Notes: generated from the letters alone by a model not told the origin. DNA of 45,350 bases from Pseudomonadota bacterium (GCA_947475315.1 CANJMY010000021.1:1-45350); one strand, 5' to 3'; shown: positions 25,767 through 34,402, numbered from the stretch's first letter. Made by a program: numbers and translations.

Positions 25767-26474
25767 TCAGTACGGGTCGGCCAGGAAGGGGAAGGTCTCC
25801 GACCCGGCGGACAGGGACACGCCGTCGACCAGCCCGGACTCCGAGCCCAGGATGAGCAGACTCAGCGTCACGTCGGTCGTGTCGTACGCGGGGATCCTCC
25901 CGCCGCAGCTGCCGTCGCTGAACTGGCCCAGCGACGCCAGCTCGACCGCCATGTACTGGGTGCAGCCCGTGCCCCCGGCGTCCACGTAGAGCTGGTCGTC
26001 GGCGAACAGCGCGGCGGTCCCATTGTACGTGCTGGCCGACGCGGGCGCCCCTGAGGCCCCGGCGGAGTTGCCGCAGATGGTGTCCATCGCGTCCCAGATC
26101 GCCGCGGACGTGCGGATCTTTTCGGACCAGCTGGAGGCCCACGAGGACGTCGCGGCGTCGCGGTTGTAGTTGTCGCGGGTGAGGTCGGCCATCACGCCCT
26201 CGTTGAACGCATCGACGAGGATGGTGGACACGCCCGGGCGCCCGACGCGGTCGATCTGCGCGCCGAGCAGCGGCTTGGCGGGCGCCGCGACGTCGGTGTC
26301 TGACGTGACGTCGGTGTCGGCGACGACGTCGGTGTCAGAGGTGACGTCGGTGTCGGCGGCGACGTCGGTGTCAGAGGTGACGTCGGTGTCGTCGTCAGAC
26401 TTGTCGCCATCGGCGCACGCGCTGAGGGTGGCGACCACGAGGAGGGGCAGCCAGGTGCGGAGGGGGGGGTGCAT
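25767..26474 (-). CDS. lipoprotein resembling the C-terminal half of DUF4331
   Basis: 235 residues. The lipobox is LSAC (Cys20). Residues 29-64 are three copies of a 12-residue Asp-Thr-Asp-Val linker. After it comes PLLGAQIDRVGRPGVSTILV, which resembles the later part of DUF4331 proteins (R-x-G-x-P-x-V-x-x-x-x-I/V), then DAFNEG and a Cys-containing domain ending in LADPY. The ATG has GAGGAGA just upstream and starts 12 bases after the preceding gene, which carries the other half of the same family. The two products probably form one functional unit in the envelope. DUF4331 has no established reaction. Confidence 0.65.
   Translation of the reverse strand: MHPPLRTWLPLLVVATLSACADGDKSDDDTDVTSDTDVAADTDVTSDTDVVADTDVTSDTDVAAPAKPLLGAQIDRVGRPGVSTILVDAFNEGVMADLTRDNYNRDAATSSWASSWSEKIRTSAAIWDAMDTICGNSAGASGAPASASTYNGTAALFADDQLYVDAGGTGCTQYMAVELASLGQFSDGSCGGRIPAYDTTDVTLSLLILGSESGLVDGVSLSAGSETFPFLADPY
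26283..26390 (-). repeat. three tandem 36-base repeats coding a DTDV linker
   Basis: The stretch encodes three near-identical 12-residue units (pattern DTDVTSDTDVAA) just after the lipidated Cys of the lipoprotein. It is an acidic, flexible spacer of the kind common in myxobacterial lipoproteins. Confidence 0.8.
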
Positions 26475-26486
26475 GGTGTGTCTCCT

Positions 26487-27203
26487 CTAGATCGAGTTGG
26501 TGCTGGCCCAGACGCCGAGGATGTCCCCCGCTCCGGTCAGCAGCGAGAGGTCCACTTCCATCACGATCGACAGCACGTTCTGCTGGTCGAACTTGTCCTT
26601 GGCCGCCCCGCCCGCAGGCAGCGAGTCGGGATCGGTCTGCAGCTTGTTCAGCAACAGGCTCGACGTGGAGGCGTCCAGCGTGGGGCACCCGGCCGCGTTG
26701 AAGATCAGCGCGCCCGTCACGCCCTGCACAACGGCGCGGGCGTCCTTCAGGCCCGTCAGGTTGACGTGCTCGGGGTCGGCGCGCAGGCCGGCGAACACCT
26801 TGAACTTGCCGCTGGCGCTGGACAGGCCGGCGGTCGTGGACGCGTTGCCGGTCGTGATGTCCGCCGTGGAGGTGCCGGGCCAGCAGGTGATGGCCTGCGC
26901 GGCGTCGAACTTGCAGACGACCGTCGTCTCGGTCGTGGCGGCGCCGTAGGACGCCGCGCGGTTCACATGGATCACGTACAGCGCGGTCGTGGAGAACTTG
27001 GACTGCGCCGCCGCCGACGGCGACACGTTCAGCGCCAACTCGAGCTTCCCGCCGCTGGTCCAGGCGTAGAGCCCGGTGATGTCCGTGGACGGGTCGGCCG
27101 CGACAGCAGGGCTGTCGGCGTGGTCGAAGGCGACGGCGGTGGACGACAGCCCTCCGACGAGCGCGGCCGCAGCCAGCGCCGCGAGCGTGATCTTGTTCCT
27201 CAT
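26487..27203 (-). CDS. secreted protein resembling the N-terminal half of DUF4331
   Basis: 238 residues. Signal peptide at 1-25 (MRNKITLAALAAAALVGG, then STAVA). The mature protein opens with DHADSPAVAADPSTDITGLY, the DUF4331 signature (usually SHREAPLIAEDPxADNTDLYAF), followed by beta strands and LYVIHVNR. It lacks the later half of the family, which is encoded by the next gene, 12 bases downstream. The ATG at 27203 follows GGGGAGA and was preferred to an upstream in-frame ATG at 27263, which would put charged residues before the signal peptide. The pair makes one transcription unit. Confidence 0.72.
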   Translation of the reverse strand: MRNKITLAALAAAALVGGLSSTAVAFDHADSPAVAADPSTDITGLYAWTSGGKLELALNVSPSAAAQSKFSTTALYVIHVNRAASYGAATTETTVVCKFDAAQAITCWPGTSTADITTGNASTTAGLSSASGKFKVFAGLRADPEHVNLTGLKDARAVVQGVTGALIFNAAGCPTLDASTSSLLLNKLQTDPDSLPAGGAAKDKFDQQNVLSIVMEVDLSLLTGAGDILGVWASTNSI

Positions 27204-27258
27204 GGTGCGTGTCTCCCCAGCGCGCGCGAGTTCATGCCGTGCGCGACGGGGAAATCCT

Positions 27259-27278
27259 AGCACGCGGGTTTGCGTGCT
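27259..27278 (-). terminator. stem-loop after ilvE, probable terminator
   Basis: AGCACGC and GCGTGCT form perfect 7-base arms around a 6-base loop, nine bases past the ilvE stop on the minus strand. The sequence after it reads AGGATTT, a weak T tract. It also lies about 55 bases upstream of the DUF4331-like gene, so a regulatory role there is possible. Confidence 0.45.
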
Positions 27279-27287
27279 CGCGCTGAA

Positions 27288-28301
27288 TCAGACGACGCGG
27301 ATCCAGCCGTGCGTGTCTTCGACCGCGCCGACGTGCAGGTCGACCAGGGCCTGGCGCAGGCGGAGCGTGTTCTTGCCGATGTCGCCCTGGCCGAACCGGA
27401 TCTCGCGATCCTTGTAGGCGAGCGTACCGACCGGCGCGAGCACCGCAGCCGTGCCGGACAGCGCCGCCTCACCGCCGCGCTCGGCCCAGGAGATCACCTC
27501 GTCGAGGCCGACGTGGCGCTCCTCGACACGGTAGCCCAGATCCCGCGCCATGGTGAGCAGCGAGTCGCGCGTCACGCCGTGCAGGAAGCTGTCGTCGAGC
27601 GCCTTGGTCACCACGCGGTCGTCGTCGATCAGCATGAAGTTGGACGCGCCGGTCTCGGCGACGTCGCCGTGCGGGGCGAACAGCACTTGGTCCACGCCGA
27701 GCTCGCGCTTGCGCTGCTGGGTGATGGCGAGCGCGAGCGCGTAGTTGGCGGCGGCCTTCACGCGGCCAAACATCGGCGTGGTGCGGGGCTGCTCGGTCTC
27801 GACGGCGATCTTGAGCGGGCGCAGGCCGCCCGCGAAGTAGTCACCGACCGGGCTGCACAGCACAAAGAGCATGGCCTCCTTGGAGGGCGAGCCCGCCGCG
27901 CCAATGTTCGGCTCGGTGCCGATCATCGTGGGGCGGAGGTAGAGCGAGCCGGGGGCGACGGGCACGTGCTCGGCGTTGGCCTGCACCGCGCGGATCACCA
28001 TGTCGGTCAGGCGCTCGACGCCCGGGTCCGGCAGCATCAGCACTTCGGTGGAGCCGCGGAAGCGCTCCACGTGGCGGTCCAGGCGGAAGATGCGGACGGA
28101 GCCGTCCAGGCCGCGGTGGGCCTTGAGGCCCTCGAAGCAGGCGCTGCCGTAGTGGAAGACATGCGTGGCCGGGTGGAACGGGATGGGCGCCACCGGGACG
28201 ACCTCAGTCTCCGTCCACGCGCCGCCCTTGAACGACGCGGTGGTCATGATCGGGGCGAACTGCGTGCCGAACGGCGTGGTGGGCGGCGGCGGGTAGGCCA
28301 T
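27288..28301 (-). CDS. ilvE: branched-chain amino acid aminotransferase
   Basis: 337 residues, a class IV fold PLP enzyme that transfers the amino group between glutamate and the keto acids of Ile, Leu and Val. Visible motifs are HVFHYGSACFEGLKAHR (opening of the family), YLRPTMIGTEP, the PLP Lys in FGRVKAAANYA, QVLFAPHGDVAETGASNFM and the phosphate loop SGTAAVLAPVG. The length fits the eukaryotic/mycobacterial branch. The ATG has GGAG upstream. It is transcribed alone, divergent from the beta-propeller lipoprotein; the 157-base gap holds no clear promoter but has a GC hairpin at 28425-28444. Confidence 0.94.
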   Translation of the reverse strand: MAYPPPPTTPFGTQFAPIMTTASFKGGAWTETEVVPVAPIPFHPATHVFHYGSACFEGLKAHRGLDGSVRIFRLDRHVERFRGSTEVLMLPDPGVERLTDMVIRAVQANAEHVPVAPGSLYLRPTMIGTEPNIGAAGSPSKEAMLFVLCSPVGDYFAGGLRPLKIAVETEQPRTTPMFGRVKAAANYALALAITQQRKRELGVDQVLFAPHGDVAETGASNFMLIDDDRVVTKALDDSFLHGVTRDSLLTMARDLGYRVEERHVGLDEVISWAERGGEAALSGTAAVLAPVGTLAYKDREIRFGQGDIGKNTLRLRQALVDLHVGAVEDTHGWIRVV

Positions 28302-28458
28302 CTTCGACTCCAGGTGGCGGGCCCCTTAGCGCGTCGGGGTCGCCTTGTCCGCGAGACACCAAGTGGCGCCTTCGGGGCAAATTCTTGTGGCCGGGGCGCG
28401 TCGTGGCGGGTGACGGAGAGGTTCCGGCGCGGCGACAAGCGCCGTTGGGGAGCGAGAG

Positions 28459-30876
28459 ATGCGCGTTTCACTGATCGTGGCCTTGCTTGCGGTGGGGGCT
28501 TGTCAGAAGGGCGCGGACGATCCGGACGGCGCCTCGGAGCTCCCCCTCGACCCGAACAGCCCTTGGCCCAAGTTCCGCGCCAACGCCCGCCAGGACGCGC
28601 GCGGCACGCCCCGCGCCGAGGATGGCAACGGCCAGCCGTGGGTGGTGCCCACGGGCAAGGGCATCTTCGCGTCGCCCGTGGTGGACGGCGACGGCACCGT
28701 CTACGTCGGCTCGGCCGACCGCTCGTTCTACGCGATCGGCGACGATGGGGCGGTGCGCTGGACGGTGGAGACCGGCGAGATCATCGACTCCGCCGGCCTG
28801 CTCGACGACGCGGGCCACGTGTTCTTCGCGTCTGGCGACGGGCACCTCTACGCCCGCAACCGGGCCGACGGCACGGAGGCGTGGACGTTTGAGGCCGAGG
28901 ACCCGGCGACGATCGGCAGCTTCATCAACTGGTTCGAGGGCAACGTCGGCATGCTGCCGAACGGCGACCTGATCGCCCCCAACGACAATTTCCGGATCTA
29001 CGGCATCAACCGCGAGACCGGCGAGAAGAAGTGGGGCTTCGCGATGGGGGATCAGACCTGGGCCTTGCCCGCGGTCGACCCCGCCACGTCGCGCCTGTAC
29101 GCGAGCAACAACAACCTGATCGACGCACGCGGCGGCAACCTCTACGCCATCGACGGCGACGGGGCGGAGGTCTGGCGCCGCTTCAGCGGCCTGGGCACCA
29201 TCGCGGCCAGCCCGCTGCTCACGCGCGACGGGCACCTGGTCGTAGGCAGCTTCGACGGCTTCGTGCGCGCCTACGACGCGTCGAACGGCGAGGAGCTGTG
29301 GTCGTTCGGCACCCGCGATCACCTCTACTCGTCGCCCGCGGCGTTGGGCGACGGCACCCTCATCCAGCCGAGCGCGGACGGCACGGTGTACGCGATCGAT
29401 CCGGCCGACGGATCGCTGGTGTGGGCCTTCGACACGCAGGCGCCGATCCGCTCGTCGCCCGCGGTGGGCGGGGATGATCGGATCTACATCGGCGGCGGCG
29501 ACGGTCGCCTCTACGTGCTCAACCCGGATGGCACGCTGCGCTGGTCGATGCAGCTGATCGACGGCGATCGCAACGATCTGAACGCGAGCCCTGCGCTCGG
29601 CGTGCACGCGGTGATCCTCGCGGGTGAGTCGGGCGAGATCTTCAGCGTGCCCTACGACTGGTGCATCGAGGGCGGCGGCACCGACGCGCGCTGCTACGTC
29701 GGCGGCGAAGACCTGCCTGCGGACAGCACCGACCTGTACTTCACCACACGCTGGGGCAACCTGGACGCCACGCCGCCGACGACGATCGGGCCGATGGAGC
29801 CGCTGGCGTTCAGCTTGGTGTCTCGCGTCGGCGGCGACACGCAGCTCGCGCTGCTCGACTCGGACGCGCTCGACGTGACGTTCGACCCGCCCACCGACGC
29901 CGAGGTCGTGGTGTCGTCCGACCGACGCTTCCTGTCGATCCTGCCGTCCTCGTGGAGCGGCGACTCGCTAAGCGTGACGGTGTCGGGCACGGCGCGGATC
30001 AACCCGGCGCGCGCGGGCCTCGCGTTCTCCGGTGGCGATCCAGGGCCGACCTTCTCGCACACGTTCACCTTCGACGTCGATCGCACGGGCCCCAACGCCG
30101 CGTCCAAGGTCACGCCGGGCGCGCGCTGGGCCGTGCGACGCCTGGCCGCGCCGCTTCCGACGCTGCTGCCAAGCTACAACCAGATCGGGTTCGACTCGCT
30201 GCACTACGAGGTGGGCGCGCTCGCGTCCGATCTGCCCGCGCTCGATGACCTCGCGTGGATGGTGGGCGCGCTCCCGGACGGCCACGTCGATCCGCTCACG
30301 CAGGTCCGCCTCCCGCTCGACCTCACGACGGACGGCCGCGCGATCACGCTGCACAACCGCGGCGGCATGAAGCTCGAAGCGATGAGCCTCACGCTGGCGT
30401 TCGACGACTTCCGGATCGCCGCCAGCCTGGACGACGCCGGCAGCGCGGTCGGCGGCGCGTCGGTGTGGGTGGCGGCCACCTGCGGCGACATCCCGTTCTA
30501 CGGCGTGTTCCTGCGCACGCTCGGCCTGTGCAACCCACAGACCGACGGCCTGGGCGTGTGGGGCGGTGTGCTGATGGAGTCGGAGTCGCCCGCGCCGGAG
30601 GTCGGCGCGTCGCCGACCGCGTTCGCGCTGGACGGTGACACGGCCACCGTCACGTTCACGCCGGTCGGGTTTGAGCCGGCTACGCACGTCCTGTCGCTCG
30701 CCGCGCTCGACGGCGACGGCGCGATCGTGAAGGCGGACTACGGCACGACGACGACGGTCACCGACAACGGGGCCGGGTCGTGGACGGTGTCGGTGCCGCT
30801 GACCGGGGCGGGCGCGAGCACGCTCGTGCTGATCGTCGACACGCAGCCTGTGGCGCACGGGGGCGTCGGGATGTGA
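28459..30876 (+). CDS. PQQ-like beta-propeller repeat lipoprotein
   Basis: 805 residues. Lipobox VGAC (Cys15). Residues about 60-400 are eight or so propeller blades with repeated forms of GTVYVGSADRSFYAID, DGSLVWAFDTQAPIRSSPAV and DGRLYVLNPDG, the pattern of PQQ-binding-like or BamB-like repeats. Residues about 420-560 look like an Ig-like domain, and the rest is beta-rich and unassigned. No quinoprotein dehydrogenase catalytic residues are apparent, so binding or scaffolding is more likely than catalysis. GGGAG lies before the ATG. No obvious operon partner. Confidence 0.82.
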   Translation: MRVSLIVALLAVGACQKGADDPDGASELPLDPNSPWPKFRANARQDARGTPRAEDGNGQPWVVPTGKGIFASPVVDGDGTVYVGSADRSFYAIGDDGAVRWTVETGEIIDSAGLLDDAGHVFFASGDGHLYARNRADGTEAWTFEAEDPATIGSFINWFEGNVGMLPNGDLIAPNDNFRIYGINRETGEKKWGFAMGDQTWALPAVDPATSRLYASNNNLIDARGGNLYAIDGDGAEVWRRFSGLGTIAASPLLTRDGHLVVGSFDGFVRAYDASNGEELWSFGTRDHLYSSPAALGDGTLIQPSADGTVYAIDPADGSLVWAFDTQAPIRSSPAVGGDDRIYIGGGDGRLYVLNPDGTLRWSMQLIDGDRNDLNASPALGVHAVILAGESGEIFSVPYDWCIEGGGTDARCYVGGEDLPADSTDLYFTTRWGNLDATPPTTIGPMEPLAFSLVSRVGGDTQLALLDSDALDVTFDPPTDAEVVVSSDRRFLSILPSSWSGDSLSVTVSGTARINPARAGLAFSGGDPGPTFSHTFTFDVDRTGPNAASKVTPGARWAVRRLAAPLPTLLPSYNQIGFDSLHYEVGALASDLPALDDLAWMVGALPDGHVDPLTQVRLPLDLTTDGRAITLHNRGGMKLEAMSLTLAFDDFRIAASLDDAGSAVGGASVWVAATCGDIPFYGVFLRTLGLCNPQTDGLGVWGGVLMESESPAPEVGASPTAFALDGDTATVTFTPVGFEPATHVLSLAALDGDGAIVKADYGTTTTVTDNGAGSWTVSVPLTGAGASTLVLIVDTQPVAHGGVGM

Positions 30877-30919
30877 TCGCGCTCGTCCCACCGCGTGGCG
30901 CGGCGTGAGGGGCGGAGCG

Positions 30920-31462
30920 CTACCGGCTGCCGCGCATCAGCGCGGTCACGTCCAGCGTGAGCTCCGGCAGCGCGAGCGACGTGAGCGTGTCCGACACCTG
31001 CACGCGCTCGGCGAGGTCGGCGCCCGTGAAGCGCTCGATGGCGCCGCGCGGGTCGACCGCCCAGAATTCGCGCACGCCGGCGGCGGCGTAGACCAACCGC
31101 TTGGTGCGGCGGTCGTACTCGCGGTCGCGGGAGAGCACCTCGACGCACAGCGTGGGCACAGTGAGGATCGGCGGCCGCACGGCATCGTCGAGCGTGCCCT
31201 GCAGCACGAACAGGTCGGGCTCCAGGATGCGGTCGCGACCGAAGCGCAGCGCGCACGGTGACAGGCCGACGGTCCACGCGTCCTTGCGTCCGTGGGCCCA
31301 GGCCGCGAGCAGCAGATGGAGCGACCCCACGAGCCGCTGGTGATGCCAGAGCGGCGGGGGCGTCACGATGACCTCGCCGTCGAGCAGCTCGACGTGCTCG
31401 TGGGTCTCGGGCCAGGAGAGGAACTCCTGCTCGGTGACGTAGCGGCGTACGGTGGCTTCCAT
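30920..31462 (-). CDS. Uma2 family protein (restriction endonuclease-like fold)
   Basis: 180 residues, the usual length. Family features are YVTEQEFLSWPE at the start, ELLDGEVIV, HHQRLVGSLH, the PD-(D/E)XK core with EPDLFVL and CVEVLSRDREYDRRTKRLVYA, and REFWAVDP. Members are predicted nucleases of unknown role, abundant in cyanobacteria and myxobacteria. The ATG at 31462 is used, but an in-frame GTG at 31468 has a better-placed GAGG. A TACAAT sequence (31469-31474, minus strand) just upstream could be a -10 box giving a very short leader. Confidence 0.8.
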   Translation of the reverse strand: MEATVRRYVTEQEFLSWPETHEHVELLDGEVIVTPPPLWHHQRLVGSLHLLLAAWAHGRKDAWTVGLSPCALRFGRDRILEPDLFVLQGTLDDAVRPPILTVPTLCVEVLSRDREYDRRTKRLVYAAAGVREFWAVDPRGAIERFTGADLAERVQVSDTLTSLALPELTLDVTALMRGSR

Positions 31463-31611
31463 GGGCACATTGTACCTCGACGCGTCGGCGTCTGGCGAGC
31501 CGTGTGCAGGGCTTGGCTGGCCGGTTCGACACCGGCTCCGGACTTCCGCCTGCGCCCTCATGGAACCGCGCCCGCGCGCCGCGGTCAGCCCAGGGGAGCC
31601 CGGAGCGCCCC

Positions 31612-32502
31612 ATGCGAGTCGTCCCCGTTCGCCCTTCGTCGACGTCCTTCCGCCCGTCTTGTGTGGACCGCGAGGACGCCACCTTCGTCGGCTTCGCGGT
31701 GCTGCTCTACGCGCTCGGCGCGTCGGTCGGGCTGTGGGCGGCCACCACCACCGTGCCCAAGACGGACTTCGCCCAGGTGGTCGGCACCATCGCGCTGGTC
31801 CAGCCTGTGCTCGCGGCAAGGCCGGTGGCGGCACCCCCGGCGACGGTCGTGAAGCGCGCCGCCCCCCCCGGCCGCGAGCCCGTGCAGGCCGCGGCCCCGC
31901 TCCCCGCGAACGAGTCGCTGGAGCTGGCGTCGCCGCTCCTGCGTGGGCTGCAGCTGCTGGCGACGCTCGGACAGGGAAAGGGCGGCATGCTGGTGCCGGT
32001 CGATGCGACCCAGGTGTCGGACCTCTCCGCGCGGCTGTCGGCGGTGGGCGCGGACGCGGCGAGCGCGCCCGGCACCCACCTGCGGGCAGGCGAGGGCCAT
32101 CCGGGCGGTGAGCGAGGCATCGGCGTGATCGCCGTGGGGCCGGACGTCGCGGCGCACGTCGACGCGGCGGTCATCACGCGCCTGCAGTCGGCGACCGTGA
32201 CGCTGGCGCAGTTGGCGCCGGGCGCGCCCTCAGTGCCGATCGGCGCGCTGGTGGGCCGCTACGGCGGGCAGGTCCGCTACTGCTACGAGGCGTCGCTCAA
32301 GCGTCACCCGGACCTGGCCGGGCGGCTCGCGGTGCGCCTGACCGTGTCGGGCGGCGCGGTGTCGGACGTGGAGATCGTCGACGACAGCTTGGACGACGCC
32401 GAGGTCGCTTCGTGCGTCCGCACCCGGGCGCTGCGCTGGGCCGCCAAGGGCCTGCCCGATGGCGACGCGACCATCCCGTTCGTGATGATGGCGGGCGAGT
32501 GA
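31612..32502 (+). CDS. AgmX/PglI C-terminal domain protein, single-pass membrane
   Basis: 296 residues. One hydrophobic segment at about 24-44 (FVGFAVLLYALGASVGLW) anchors the protein. A low-complexity Ala/Pro stretch follows (about 60-105). Residues about 205-296 match the AgmX/PglI C-terminal domain: LVGRYGGQVRYCYEASLKRHPDL, GRLAVRLTVSGGAV and VASCVRTRALRWAAKG. The domain occurs in myxobacterial gliding-motility and TonB-like envelope proteins, and the fold resembles a TonB C-terminus. The ATG at 31612 has GGAG nine bases upstream. No ExbB/ExbD partners lie nearby. Confidence 0.8.
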   Translation: MRVVPVRPSSTSFRPSCVDREDATFVGFAVLLYALGASVGLWAATTTVPKTDFAQVVGTIALVQPVLAARPVAAPPATVVKRAAPPGREPVQAAAPLPANESLELASPLLRGLQLLATLGQGKGGMLVPVDATQVSDLSARLSAVGADAASAPGTHLRAGEGHPGGERGIGVIAVGPDVAAHVDAAVITRLQSATVTLAQLAPGAPSVPIGALVGRYGGQVRYCYEASLKRHPDLAGRLAVRLTVSGGAVSDVEIVDDSLDDAEVASCVRTRALRWAAKGLPDGDATIPFVMMAGE

Positions 32503-32529
32503 ACGCGCGCCGCGTTCGTGCAGGGCTGA

Positions 32530-32545
32530 GGTCGGTCGACCGACC
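32530..32545. repeat. perfect 16-base palindrome between convergent genes
   Basis: GGTCGGTCGACCGACC is its own reverse complement with no loop. It lies in the 58-base gap between the AgmX/PglI-domain gene and the DUF1993 gene. There is no T tract, so a protein-binding site is as likely as a terminator. Confidence 0.6.
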
Positions 32546-32560
32546 CGAACCCTTCAGACG

Positions 32561-33073
32561 CTACGCGTCGCGCCAGGTCAGGCCGCCGATGTAGTCGGCC
32601 TTGCCAAGCGCCACGCCGTTGTGGCGAAGGATCGCGTAGGCCGTGACGATGTGGAAGTAGAAGTTCGCGGTGGCCATCTCGTGGATGTAGTCGTCGCCCG
32701 ACATGACCTTGCCGGGGGCGAACCCGAGCGGCACCGCGCGGCCCTCAGCGCCGTCGAAGTCCGACGCCTTGAAGCTGTCGAGGTAGGCGGTCACCGTGGC
32801 GATGCGCGCGTGCAGCTCGGCGAGCGTGGTCTCGGTGTCGGGGTGCTTGGGCGGTTCGTTCCCAGACAGGCGCGCGGCGGCCAGCTTGGCGGCGTCGCAT
32901 GCGGCCTGGATCTGACGCGGCAGCGTGTACTGGTCGGGCGCCAGGCGCGCGGTCAGCAGCAGCGCGGGGTCAAAGCCGCGGGTGGCGGCGGACTCGGCGC
33001 CCTTGGTGAGCCAGGCGTCCAGGTTGCCCAGCATCTTCTTCATCTGCATCAGGTTCGCGTACGAGCTCGACAT
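32561..33073 (-). CDS. DUF1993 domain protein
   Basis: 170 residues, full length for the family. It opens SYANLMQMKKMLGNLDAWL and has FDPALLLTARLAPDQYTLPRQIQ, GKVMSGDDYIHEMATANFYFH and YAILRHNGVALGK, the conserved DUF1993 blocks. The fold is a helical bundle related to DinB; the His residues in YIHEM and FYFH resemble the metal-site His of that superfamily. It is a soluble cytoplasmic protein of unknown reaction. AAGGAG precedes the ATG at an ideal distance. It is divergent from the DUF1697 gene. Confidence 0.87.
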   Translation of the reverse strand: MSSSYANLMQMKKMLGNLDAWLTKGAESAATRGFDPALLLTARLAPDQYTLPRQIQAACDAAKLAAARLSGNEPPKHPDTETTLAELHARIATVTAYLDSFKASDFDGAEGRAVPLGFAPGKVMSGDDYIHEMATANFYFHIVTAYAILRHNGVALGKADYIGGLTWRDA

Positions 33074-33142
33074 GAGGTGCTCCTTGGTGCGCGGCAGATC
33101 TATCGCGACAGCGCGGGACGCGTGCTAGGCGCCGGACCGGGT

Positions 33143-33158
33143 GTGACCCCCGGGTCAC
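33143..33158. promoter_or_regulatory. inverted repeat in the DUF1993 / DUF1697 divergent gap
   Basis: GTGACCC (33143-33149) and GGGTCAC (33152-33158) are perfect arms separated by CC. The site is 19 bases upstream of the DUF1697 ATG and 70 bases upstream of the DUF1993 ATG, a good place for an operator acting on both. I did not find a regulator gene beside it. Confidence 0.4.
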
Positions 33159-33177
33159 GCTCGTCCGGGGAGCTATC

Positions 33178-33705
33178 ATGTCGAGCGTCGTGTTCTTGCG
33201 CGCCTCCAACGTGGGCGGACACCGCACCTTCTCGCCCGCCGCGTTCGTGCGCGAGCTGGCGCACTTGGACGCCGTGAACCTGGGCGCCGCGGGCACGTTC
33301 GTGATCCGCGCGGCGGTCGATGAGGACACGCTGCGCGCTGAGATCGCGCGGCGCTTGCCGTTCGAGACGGAGATCCTGATCGTCGACGGCGATGCGCTGG
33401 TGGCGCTCTTGGACACCGACGCGTTCGCCAGCGTCGACGCTATCGAGGGCGCCAAGCGTCACCTGAGCGTGCTCCCGCAGGCGCCGACGCGCGCGGTGTC
33501 GCTGCCGATCGATCGCCCCCCGACCGACGCGTGGGAGGTGCGGCTGGTGGCCGTGGTCGGGCGGTGCGCGCTGAGCGTGCAGCGCAAGGTCGGCCCGGTG
33601 GCGAAGGTGTACCCGAACGCGGTGGTGGAGAAGGCGCTGGGCGTGGCGGCGACGACGCGGAACTGGAACACGCTGGGGGCGATCGTGAAGGCGCTGCGGG
33701 CATAG
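33178..33705 (+). CDS. DUF1697 domain protein
   Basis: 175 residues. The family pattern is present: VVFLRASNVGGHRTFSPAAF at the start, then NLGAAGTFVI, and the C-terminal TTRNWNTL, the most conserved DUF1697 motif. It is slightly shorter in the central part than many members. The protein is soluble with no known function. GGGAG lies before the ATG. Confidence 0.85.
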   Translation: MSSVVFLRASNVGGHRTFSPAAFVRELAHLDAVNLGAAGTFVIRAAVDEDTLRAEIARRLPFETEILIVDGDALVALLDTDAFASVDAIEGAKRHLSVLPQAPTRAVSLPIDRPPTDAWEVRLVAVVGRCALSVQRKVGPVAKVYPNAVVEKALGVAATTRNWNTLGAIVKALRA

Positions 33706-33758
33706 GGGCGCGTCCGTCGCCGAGCTGCGTCGCCTCAACCCCACCTGACCGCCGCGCC

Positions 33759-34262
33759 CTACACGTGCGGGTACGGCTGATTTGCGTAGGCGATCTTGCG
33801 GACGTTCTCCAGCACGCGGCCCATGTAGATCCACCAGAACGTGTGGGCGAACACCCACTGCACCGGCGCCAGCCACGGCGCGCTCGCGAACATGGTGTAG
33901 GTGTAGACGATCTCGATCTCGTTGGGCGCGCGCTCGCGCGTGTCCCACTCGCCGACGAAGCGGTTGAACCCGAACATCCACTGCTGAAAGTCGGACACCT
34001 GGATCTTCCAGCGGACGTTCTCCTCACGCTCCAAGACCTGGTCGATCGACGCGTAGCCGCCGGCGAACCCGAGCGTGGGCGCCATGTGCACGCGCTTGGT
34101 GCTGCCGACCTTGGCCCAGCCGGTGTCGTCGGTGCAGTGCGTGACGCGGGGCATGGGGCCAAAGCCGGTGTGGACCTGACGGATGTCGCCGAGCATGGGC
34201 GAGAGGAAGGCGCGCTCCAGAGGGCAGTGGAAGACGGCGGTGCGTTGGACGCGGGGTGGCAT
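33759..34262 (-). CDS. SRPBCC-like (START-fold) protein
   Basis: 167 residues. It opens RTAVFHCPLERAFLSPMLGD, like the first strand and helix of SRPBCC/polyketide cyclase-type ligand-binding proteins, and has alternating strands and a long C-terminal helix (WVFAHTFWWIYMGRVLENV). There is no signal peptide. AGGAGG precedes the ATG closely, so translation should be strong. It is divergent from a TetR regulator with 140 bases between, which suggests control by that regulator. The ligand is unknown. Confidence 0.7.
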   Translation of the reverse strand: MPPRVQRTAVFHCPLERAFLSPMLGDIRQVHTGFGPMPRVTHCTDDTGWAKVGSTKRVHMAPTLGFAGGYASIDQVLEREENVRWKIQVSDFQQWMFGFNRFVGEWDTRERAPNEIEIVYTYTMFASAPWLAPVQWVFAHTFWWIYMGRVLENVRKIAYANQPYPHV

Positions 34263-34380
34263 GAGGCCTCCTGGGTGATGCCTTCATCCCACGGTGGACG
34301 GGTCGCGCCCACTCGCGTTCGCGCCTGGGAATGGTCGGCAAAGCAAGGTCGGAATTGGCCGGTGCTCATCGGGTCCGCTC

Positions 34381-34390
34381 ACATTCATGT
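34381..34390. promoter_or_regulatory. short palindrome upstream of the TetR gene, possible operator core
   Basis: ACAT-TC-ATGT lies 12 bases before the TetR ATG, in the gap shared with the SRPBCC-like gene. The arms are only four bases, so this is a weak candidate. Confidence 0.2.
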
Positions 34391-34402
34391 TACCCGCGGC
34401 CC

